From DASWHD01 sp036393335 (GTDB lineage Bacteria; CG2-30-53-67; CG2-30-70-394), in NCBI GenBank assembly GCA_036393335.1, contig DASWHD010000081.1, forward strand, positions 1 through 11,376: a stretch of 11,376 nucleotides of DNA. Reading direction: 5' to 3'. Position 1 is the stretch's first letter. Every line of letters starts with the position of its first letter. The translations under genes and the position numbers were made by a program. This document shows, piece by piece, positions 6,760 to 11,376 of this stretch. The notes beneath the pieces are model-generated. The model made no database searches, was not told where the DNA came from, and saw nothing but the letters and a program-made list of their open reading frames with translations.

Positions 6760-7230
6760 CTACCGGCCGATGAGCCCCCGGGCGCGCTGGGCGAATGCCT
6801 CGAAGCGACCGGGATCGGGCGGTGGCGGGGCGATGGCGGCACACGCGGCCGGCGACGGGCGAACGGTGCAGTACACCCGCCATGGAGTCGGGCTGTGCCA
6901 GCCGCAGCCGCTGCCGCACTGCCTCGGGTTGAAGACCTTGATGGTCCACTCCCCCTCCACCTCGGCGACGAAGGTCCAGCCGGTGCCGTCGCCGAGGCCG
7001 TGGAGGGGCTGAAGCTCGTTGACCAGCCCGGCGATTTGACCGCGCACCGCCTCCCCCGAGATCTCGGTACAGGTGGGGCCCGGCGTCGCCTGGGGATCGA
7101 TCAAGAACCACTGCCGTTCCACCGGCAACCGTGCGGCCACGTCCGCGTGGGCCGCGCGGCTAAGGAGCCCCTTCAGGCGGCCATTGTACAATGCGAGAAA
7201 CCGATCCGGCGGCTCGGGCTGCGGTGGCAT
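6760..7230 (-). CDS. Unrecognised 156-residue protein with five cysteines
   Basis: I do not recognise this family. The product appears soluble, without signal peptide or membrane helix. It has an N-terminal helical half (FLALYNGRLKGLL), a middle part with strand-like stretches (WTFVAEVEGEWTIKVFNP, about 85-102), a CGSGCGWH cluster (C105, C109, H112), further cysteines at 54, 121 and 130, and a Pro-rich stretch before a charged C-terminal helix. The paired cysteines and His could bind metal, but this is not a known motif to me. ATG at 7230 was chosen because the in-frame extension to 7356 is low-complexity and would nearly reach the divergent gene; no Shine-Dalgarno precedes either. Codon use and the tight junction to the methyltransferase (31-bp gap) support a real gene. 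A palindrome lies 5 bases upstream of the start. Confidence 0.65.
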   Translation of the reverse strand: MPPQPEPPDRFLALYNGRLKGLLSRAAHADVAARLPVERQWFLIDPQATPGPTCTEISGEAVRGQIAGLVNELQPLHGLGDGTGWTFVAEVEGEWTIKVFNPRQCGSGCGWHSPTPWRVYCTVRPSPAACAAIAPPPPDPGRFEAFAQRARGLIGR

Positions 7231-7234
7231 ACCA

Positions 7235-7255
7235 TTACATTGCCAAGCAGTGTAA
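7235..7255. promoter_or_regulatory. 21-bp imperfect palindrome, candidate operator
   Basis: TTACATTGC (7235-7243) and GCAGTGTAA (7247-7255) are inverted repeats with one mismatch around CAA. The site is AT-rich against a GC-rich background and lies in the gap between the divergent orphan gene (start 7230) and the TPR-zincin gene (start 7369). A TTGAC hexamer lies just beside it on the minus strand. This is what a dimeric repressor operator would look like; no regulator gene is adjacent. Confidence 0.4.
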
Positions 7256-7368
7256 AGACCGTCAATCGAGGGGCCTTGGCGGCGGGGCACGGTTGGCGGG
7301 GGGCGGCCCGTATCCGGATCATGTGCCAGGGTTTCCAACCAGGCATGCTTCGGCATAGCCTTTGGCTG

Positions 7369-8199
7369 ATGGATACGGAACGCCCACTACCCGATCCGAG
7401 CTCGCCCCGCGACTGGGCGTTGGAGGCGCTCACTGCGGCGTGGGACGGTGGTGATTATCCGCGCGTCGCCGAGCTGGCGGAGCACTGGCTGGCAAGCGAT
7501 CCGCAGGACCGGGATTTCCACCTCTGGGCCGCCGACGGCCTGGGGATGGAGCGACGGTTCAAGGTGGCAGCACGGCACTTGCAGGTGCTTCTGGACGCGG
7601 ATCCGGAGGATACCGAGGCCATGGCCCGCCTCGGTCACCTCCACTTCCGCAGCGGCCGCATGAGCGATGCCGAGTCCCTTTTCGAGCGGGCACTCACCAT
7701 CCGCGACGACTGGGCCGACACCCACTACGGGATCGGTCTGGTGGCGGAGCGGCGGCGGGACTTTGTTGCCGCCGAGCGCGCCTTTACCACCGCCCACCGG
7801 CTCGACCCGAACGGTTTTCCGCTGCCGGTGCGGCTGACCGACGGCGAGTTCGACCGTTGCGTCCAGGAGGCGATCGACGTGCTCCCCCCCGAGTTTCAAG
7901 AGCAGCTCGAGAGCGTCTCCATCCTGGTTCAAGACCTGCCGGACGACGACAGCATGCGGGCCGTCGATCCGCCCGACCCGGAGTTGCTCGGCCTGTTCAC
8001 CGGGCCGAACCACATGGACCAGCTCGCTGGCGGTCCCCCGGCTCTACCGCCGACCATCATCCTGTATCGCCGCAACCTAGAGCGGCTCGCCAGCGATCCT
8101 CACCACCTCATGGACGAGATCGTGACGACGCTCTATCACGAGCTCGGCCACTACCTGGGTTGGGACGAGGACGAGGTCGGACGCCACGGGCTAGCGTGA
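7369..8199 (+). CDS. TPR-repeat protein with C-terminal zincin-like metallopeptidase domain
   Basis: A 276-residue protein in two parts. Residues of about 15-150 are tetratricopeptide-like helical repeats (for example ARLGHLHFRSGRMSDAESLF and HYGIGLVAERRRDFVAAERAF) ending in the DP turn typical of TPRs. Residues of about 155-276 match the minimal zincin family known from small bacterial proteins (Pfam Zincin_1 type). They contain PPTIILYRRNLERLA and then HELGH at 257-261, the HExxH zinc site with catalytic E258, followed by GWDEDEV, whose acidic residues could supply the third ligand. The peptidase activity of this family is poorly characterised, so the role is inferred. No signal peptide is present, so it is cytoplasmic. 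The start is uncertain: ATG 7369 fits the first structured residues, but ATGs at 7321 and 7345 are also in frame and none has a clear Shine-Dalgarno. Confidence 0.88.
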   Translation: MDTERPLPDPSSPRDWALEALTAAWDGGDYPRVAELAEHWLASDPQDRDFHLWAADGLGMERRFKVAARHLQVLLDADPEDTEAMARLGHLHFRSGRMSDAESLFERALTIRDDWADTHYGIGLVAERRRDFVAAERAFTTAHRLDPNGFPLPVRLTDGEFDRCVQEAIDVLPPEFQEQLESVSILVQDLPDDDSMRAVDPPDPELLGLFTGPNHMDQLAGGPPALPPTIILYRRNLERLASDPHHLMDEIVTTLYHELGHYLGWDEDEVGRHGLA

Positions 8200-8230
8200 T
8201 GCCGGATGCGGCGGAAAACCGGCGTTTGTC

Positions 8231-8271
8231 GCCTCCCTCGCAGGTAGGCGGCACTACCCAAAGTGGGCTTT
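8231..8271 (+). terminator. Hairpin pair after the TPR-zincin gene, possible terminator
   Basis: GCCT-CCT (8231-8238) pairs with AGG-AGGC (to 8249) with one mismatch. Then CCCA (8257-8260) pairs with TGGG (8264-8267) and is followed by CTTT. The structures are short and the T run is weak. Confidence 0.3.
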
Positions 8272-8302
8272 CAGGCCGCTGTCCAAACGGCGGGGCAACC
8301 AT

Positions 8303-8331
8303 TTTTCCATTGGCGACAGGGCGTGTATAGT
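8303..8331 (+). promoter_or_regulatory. Candidate sigma-70 promoter of the ferredoxin gene
   Basis: The hexamer TATAGT (8326-8331) is a good -10 match. TTTTCC (8303-8308) stands at the ideal 17-base spacing as a weak -35. Transcription would begin near 8338, about 50 bases before the ferredoxin start. Confidence 0.5.
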
Positions 8332-8390
8332 CCGCCGACTAAACAGGACCAATCCCCGTTTGTTCCCCTTCCGCCAAGGAGTATCGAGCG

Positions 8391-8621
8391 ATGGCTGATC
8401 CCGATGACAAGGTAGCGCTCAACGTCGAGGGTGCGTGGTACGTGGATAGCGAGTGCATCAACTGTGATGTCTGTCGTGAGACCGCTCCAGAGAACTTCAA
8501 AGAGGCGGAAGACGACGAATACTCGTACGTTTACAAGCAGCCGGAGAACGACGAAGAGCTTGCCGCTTGCCAAGAAGCGATGGAAGAGTGCCCGGTCGAG
8601 GCGATCGGTAACGACGGCTGA
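8391..8621 (+). CDS. Small acidic [4Fe-4S] ferredoxin
   Basis: A 76-residue, highly acidic electron carrier. CINCDVC gives C22, C25 and C28 as cluster ligands, and C67 in ECP supplies the fourth, the pattern of single-cluster ferredoxins of the Thermotoga/Pyrococcus/Bacillus type. The place that holds a second half-cluster or a disulfide cysteine four residues after the third ligand is not Cys here, so only one cluster is expected. C60 is present without its usual disulfide partner. The ribosome site AAGGAG (8376-8381) is nine bases upstream of the ATG, the best in the window. It has its own promoter-like sequence and strong terminator, so it is probably transcribed alone and well. The redox partner cannot be inferred from neighbours. 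Confidence 0.95.
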   Translation: MADPDDKVALNVEGAWYVDSECINCDVCRETAPENFKEAEDDEYSYVYKQPENDEELAACQEAMEECPVEAIGNDG

Positions 8622-8650
8622 CTCGTTCCCTGCGACGGGCGCGATCGGTA

Positions 8651-8686
8651 GCGGACCGCGGCCACCCAAAGGGGGCCGCGGTCCGC
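8651..8686 (+). terminator. Strong hairpin terminator after the ferredoxin gene
   Basis: GCGGACCGCGGCC (8651-8663) pairs perfectly over 13 bp with GGCCGCGGTCCGC (8674-8686). The loop ACCCAAAGGG can pair further internally. The T tract that follows is short (TTGT). It lies 30 bases past the ferredoxin stop. Confidence 0.8.
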
Positions 8687-8711
8687 TTGTCGTATGGCGG
8701 GTGTCTGCACG

Positions 8712-8730
8712 CCGGCGGCGAAGCCGCCGG
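8712..8730. other. Perfect 8-bp hairpin in the leader of the decarboxylase gene
   Basis: CCGGCGGC and GCCGCCGG flank a GAA loop, 28 bases upstream of the decarboxylase start. No T run follows. It could be a second terminator stem or a leader structure; no function is demonstrated. Confidence 0.4.
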
Positions 8731-8758
8731 GGTAGCGTTGCGTGTTAGGGGGTCCAGC

Positions 8759-10183
8759 GTGACGGCCGTGCCCCCCTTTGCCCCGGACGACCTCGCCCGG
8801 GCCCTGGCGCTGGTCGAGCCGCGGATGCGCGCCCTCCTGGCCGAGGCGGAGGGGCGGATCACGTCGCCGCTGCCGTTAGCCGAGATCGCCCGGCGGTTTG
8901 CCGGGCGGCTGCCGGATGAGCCGCTGCCGTGGGTGGAGCTGCAACGGCGGCTCGATGAAGATTTTCTACCTCACACCCTGCGCCTCCACCACGCCGGATA
9001 CGCCGGCCACCAGGTAGCGGTGCCGCTACCCCTCGCCGCGGCCGTGGATGGTCTGGTGGCGCTGCTCAATCAGATTGCGGCGCTCTCCGACATGGCGCCC
9101 TCTGGCGCGATGGTGGAACGCCAAGTGGTCCGGTCGTTGGCCCACCTGATCGGCTTCGACGACCGCGCGGACGGGGTCTGTACCTCGGGCGGGTCGGTGT
9201 CCAATCTCATCGCAATCCTCGCGGCACGCAACCGTCATTTTCCGGAGGTGTGGAAGACCGGCTGCGACGGGATACGTCCGCGAGCGTTCATCTCCGAGGA
9301 CGCTCACTACTCGGTGCTGCGGGCCTTCGGCATCACGGGCTTCGGCACCGACTGCCTGCGGTCGATTGCCACGGACGGCGCGGGGCGGATGGTGGTCGCC
9401 GACCTGGCCGCGGCGCTCGCCGAGTCCCTGCGGGTAGGGGAGTGCCCGTTTCTGGTGGTGGCGGGCGCACCCAACACGCCGCTCGGGGCCTTCGATTCCC
9501 TGCCGGACATCGCCGACCTGTGTAGCGACCATGGCCTATGGCTGCACGTGGACGCCGCCCACGGCGGCGGCTTTCTGTTCTCCGATCGGCTGCGCTCGTG
9601 GCTGGCCGGGATCGAGGCCGCCGACTCGGTCTCCATGGACGGCCACAAGATGCTCTTCCAGCCGTCCAGCCAGGGCTGGCTCCTATTCCGCGACGGCGGC
9701 AATGCCTACGGGGCGTTTCGCCAGGCGGTGCCGTACCTCCTCGGCCCCGACGGTCAGGACACGGTGTTTGACGCCATCGGCAAGAGCCTGCAGTGCACCC
9801 GCCGTCTCGACGCCCTCAAGCTGTGGGTGTGCTGGCAGGCGTATGGCCGCAATGCCTTCGGCGGATGGGTGGAGCAGTGCGTCGCCGCGGCGCGCACGTT
9901 TCACCGTCTGTTGGTAGGCCATGCCGACTTCGAGCCGGTCCACGAGCCGGCGTGCAACATCGTCTGTTTCCGGGCCCGCCACCCGAGCGGCCACCACGTC
10001 GACCGCTTCCACGATGCGATCCGCGCGAGACTCTTGGAGGAGGGGAGGGGATGGGTGGTTCTCACCACCTACCACGGCCAGCGCCTCCTGCGCACCGCAT
10101 GGATGAATCCGACACAGGGAGAGGCAGAAGCCGCAGCCCTGGTCGACGCCCTCGCTGCGGCGCGGCGTTCGGTGCTGCGCTAG
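8759..10183 (+). CDS. Group II PLP-dependent amino-acid decarboxylase
   Basis: A 474-residue member of the pyridoxal-phosphate decarboxylase family that includes glutamate, aromatic amino acid, diaminobutyrate and aspartate decarboxylases (Pfam PF00282). Visible sites are SGGS at 143-146 in the phosphate-binding loop, HVDAAHGGG with D265 contacting the pyridine nitrogen, and the cofactor lysine K297 within DGHKM. The family usually has DPHKW or DAHKW there and an aromatic residue after HVDAA, so the active site differs from the best-known members and the substrate is left open. GTG at 8759 was chosen because AGGGGG lies just upstream at a fitting distance; the open frame continues upstream into the terminator. 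The C-terminal part is complete and ends with a helix rich in Ala and Arg. It is separated from the ferredoxin by a terminator and converges with the secreted-protein gene. Confidence 0.92.
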   Translation: MTAVPPFAPDDLARALALVEPRMRALLAEAEGRITSPLPLAEIARRFAGRLPDEPLPWVELQRRLDEDFLPHTLRLHHAGYAGHQVAVPLPLAAAVDGLVALLNQIAALSDMAPSGAMVERQVVRSLAHLIGFDDRADGVCTSGGSVSNLIAILAARNRHFPEVWKTGCDGIRPRAFISEDAHYSVLRAFGITGFGTDCLRSIATDGAGRMVVADLAAALAESLRVGECPFLVVAGAPNTPLGAFDSLPDIADLCSDHGLWLHVDAAHGGGFLFSDRLRSWLAGIEAADSVSMDGHKMLFQPSSQGWLLFRDGGNAYGAFRQAVPYLLGPDGQDTVFDAIGKSLQCTRRLDALKLWVCWQAYGRNAFGGWVEQCVAAARTFHRLLVGHADFEPVHEPACNIVCFRARHPSGHHVDRFHDAIRARLLEEGRGWVVLTTYHGQRLLRTAWMNPTQGEAEAAALVDALAAARRSVLR

Positions 10184-10237
10184 AGAGCAAGCACAGTCGC
10201 GCGACTCGGTTGGCGGGGCCGTCAGTGTCGGTGTAGT

Positions 10238-10294
10238 TAGTCGTCCCTGAAAAACCCTTTTCCCGCTGCATCTATCCGATTTCAGGGACGACTA
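10238..10294. repeat. 57-bp inverted repeat with perfect 15-bp arms
   Basis: TAGTCGTCCCTGAAA (10238-10252) is perfectly repeated in inverse at 10280-10294, with a 27-base spacer. It lies between two convergent genes, so a bidirectional terminator is possible, although the loop is long for one. The arms also look like terminal inverted repeats of an insertion-sequence remnant or tiny MITE; no target-site duplication is evident. Confidence 0.6.
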
Positions 10295-10336
10295 GATAAG
10301 TCCCCTTGCCAGGGATGTTAGGAACGTCACGTGGAC

Positions 10337-10367
10337 GGCACGGGCAAGCCCACAGCCTCCCCGTGCC
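10337..10367. repeat. Inverted repeat with 8-bp arms in the convergent gap
   Basis: GGCACGGG (10337-10344) and CCCGTGCC (10360-10367) can pair around 15 bases. It lies between the two convergent genes and may add to transcription termination. GTGGACGG is also directly repeated at 10331 and 10377. Confidence 0.35.
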
Positions 10368-10398
10368 CATCACCTCGTGGACGGAGGGAGGCGAACGG

Positions 10399-10412
10399 GG
10401 GGCTCACGCCCC
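10399..10412 (-). terminator. Short GC hairpin past the secreted-protein stop
   Basis: On the minus strand GGGGC and GCCCC pair around a GTGA tetraloop of the GNRA kind, 22 bases after the stop. There is no U tract. Confidence 0.35.
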
Positions 10413-10433
10413 ACGCCTTCTTGCTGCCCGGCC

Positions 10434-11237
10434 TCACTCCCCGTACGGCGGCAGACCATCCAGCGGTACCACCACGGCCCGATAGGTCGTCAAGAGGTTC
10501 AGGTGTGTCTGGTTGTCGATCCCTCGTTCAAGAACGAGGCTTTCACCACCGTGGTGGAAGGCCCAGACGTCGTAGCCAAAGGGATTGAGCGCGGTGATCT
10601 GGAGGAAATAGCCGGGGCAGATCACCCCGGTGGCCAATTGCTCTGCCATGGCCACGTTGCACTCGGCGGGCACATTGATGTCGACGCCGAAGAGGGCTTC
10701 AACGTCCGCCAGACTACTGGGGAGGAAGGTGCCCTCGTGGGTCGTACCCTCGGTCAGCCAGTGCATGTGGGTGAAGCTGCCGGGCTGGACGATGTGCTGG
10801 CGGCTACCGCGCAAGTTGCCCTCGCTGTCCACCGCGGGATCGAGTAGCCAGACGGGATGATCGTGGTCGTGGTAGAGGAACATTGCCCGACAGCCGTTCA
10901 CCTCGTCGATGCAGGGCTTGGCGTGAATACGCCAACCGGCGACGCAGCCGGCGTCGTAGTGCTCCTGCCCGGTGCAGTGCTTCAGGATGGGAATCCCGGC
11001 GTCGGTGGTCTCCCGTGAGTCGAACACGTAAAACCAACCCAACAGATCGCCCTTGTCGATCCCGAGCTTGGCCAGGGCGTCCGCCTGCACCAGCCTAAGC
11101 TCTTGGTGGGTGTCGATGTGGTTCCCAAACAGAAAGGTGAAGGGGAAGGCATGGTAGGTCCACACGCGGTCCGCGCCGCCGGCGCTGCCCGTGCACAGCG
11201 TGAAAACCGCCAAGGTTGCGAGGATGAGTCGCTTCAT
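10434..11237 (-). CDS. Secreted His/Cys-rich protein of unknown function
   Basis: A 267-residue protein with a clear N-terminal signal peptide (MKRLILATLAVFTLC, cleavage probably after A22); the Cys at 15 is not in a lipobox, so it should be a soluble exported protein. The mature part has sixteen histidines, including NHIDTH (39-44), HDHDH (123-127), HMH (157-159) and HH (228-229), and six cysteines (88, 98, 109, 116, 193, 207) that could form three disulfides. I do not recognise the family. Clustered His in an exported protein suggests metal binding or an enzyme with a metal site, but no standard cupredoxin, SOD or carbonic anhydrase motif is seen. The start is well supported: ATG with AAGGGAG seven bases upstream. 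It is transcribed alone, convergent with the decarboxylase, and a run of ten G lies in its leader. Confidence 0.85.
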   Translation of the reverse strand: MKRLILATLAVFTLCTGSAGGADRVWTYHAFPFTFLFGNHIDTHQELRLVQADALAKLGIDKGDLLGWFYVFDSRETTDAGIPILKHCTGQEHYDAGCVAGWRIHAKPCIDEVNGCRAMFLYHDHDHPVWLLDPAVDSEGNLRGSRQHIVQPGSFTHMHWLTEGTTHEGTFLPSSLADVEALFGVDINVPAECNVAMAEQLATGVICPGYFLQITALNPFGYDVWAFHHGGESLVLERGIDNQTHLNLLTTYRAVVVPLDGLPPYGE

Positions 11238-11263
11238 GGCTACACTCCCTTCTTGCTCGTGCG

Positions 11264-11273
11264 CCCCCCCCCC
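11264..11273. repeat. C10 homopolymer in the leader of the secreted-protein gene
   Basis: Ten C on the plus strand, read as G10 in the message of the secreted protein, end 26 bases upstream of its ATG. Its last three bases join an overlapping small inverted repeat (CCCGG 11271-11275 with CCGGG 11281-11285). Runs of this length can slip during replication and alter leader length. Confidence 0.6.
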
Positions 11274-11376
11274 GGACTCCCCGGGACGGGTCCGCGACTA
11301 TGAAGTGACGGCAATCGGGTTGTGCCTCCTGCCCAGCCCACCTTCAGGAGCGGTCCGCATACATGCCTTCCCCGAT

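Noticed and set aside
6729..6842. Methyltransferase start at ATG 6842
   Set aside because: It would overlap the upstream gene by more than 80 bases and add a Pro/Ser-rich tail absent from the fold.
7231..7356. Orphan gene start at ATG 7356
   Set aside because: The added 42 residues are low-complexity and would run across the palindrome and into the divergent gene's leader.
11364..11376. ATG at the right edge as the start of a plus-strand gene
   Set aside because: Only about four codons are visible and there is no ribosome site.

Overview
The window is GC-rich DNA with tightly packed genes. GTG starts are frequent, most genes have a recognisable Shine-Dalgarno sequence, and the tRNA-Leu(GAG) closely resembles the enterobacterial one with its CCA end encoded. 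Together these suggest a proteobacterium, most likely a gammaproteobacterium with respiratory metabolism that can run without oxygen. No rRNA or other taxonomic marker is present, so the assignment is an inference.

Left third (1-4270, all minus strand). Transcription runs from hemN (oxygen-independent coproporphyrinogen III oxidase) through a three-hairpin REP/BIME-like element (2721-2841) into a cytochrome b of the quinol-oxidising family. A multihaem cytochrome c follows 11 bases later. Its frame is open from 1818 to base 1 and it carries twelve haem-attachment motifs (eleven CXXCH and one CX4CH), although its 3' end lies outside the window or is lost in a 16-base C run at the window edge. 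The cytochrome b/multihaem pair has no Rieske gene in view and looks like an electron-transfer module that takes electrons from, or gives them to, the quinone pool. HemN upstream would help supply haem without oxygen.

Middle (4271-8200). A ClC-family chloride transporter or channel diverges from hemN. It is followed on the minus strand by a tRNA-Leu(GAG), a small SAM-dependent methyltransferase and an unrecognised 156-residue protein. A 21-bp imperfect palindrome lies just upstream of that protein's likely start. Divergent from it is a TPR protein ending in a minimal zincin metallopeptidase domain (HExxH).

Right third (8200-11376). A small acidic single-cluster [4Fe-4S] ferredoxin has its own promoter-like sequence and an excellent hairpin terminator. 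A group II PLP-dependent amino-acid decarboxylase follows. It converges on a secreted, histidine- and cysteine-rich protein of unknown function. Between the two convergent genes is a 57-bp inverted repeat with perfect 15-bp arms, which could be a terminator or a small mobile-element remnant.

No CRISPR array, phage gene, transposase or toxin-antitoxin pair is visible. The parts most likely to be undescribed are the cytochrome b/dodecahaem cytochrome pair, the secreted His-rich protein and the 156-residue orphan. The gene-free stretches are all shorter than 300 bases: 2667-2881 (BIME), 4271-4425 (divergent promoter region), 5881-5963 (nothing convincing), 6052-6146 (small hairpins), 7231-7368 (palindrome), 8200-8390 (hairpins and promoter), 8622-8758 (terminator and hairpin), 10184-10433 (inverted repeats) and 11238-11376 (upstream region with a C10 run).
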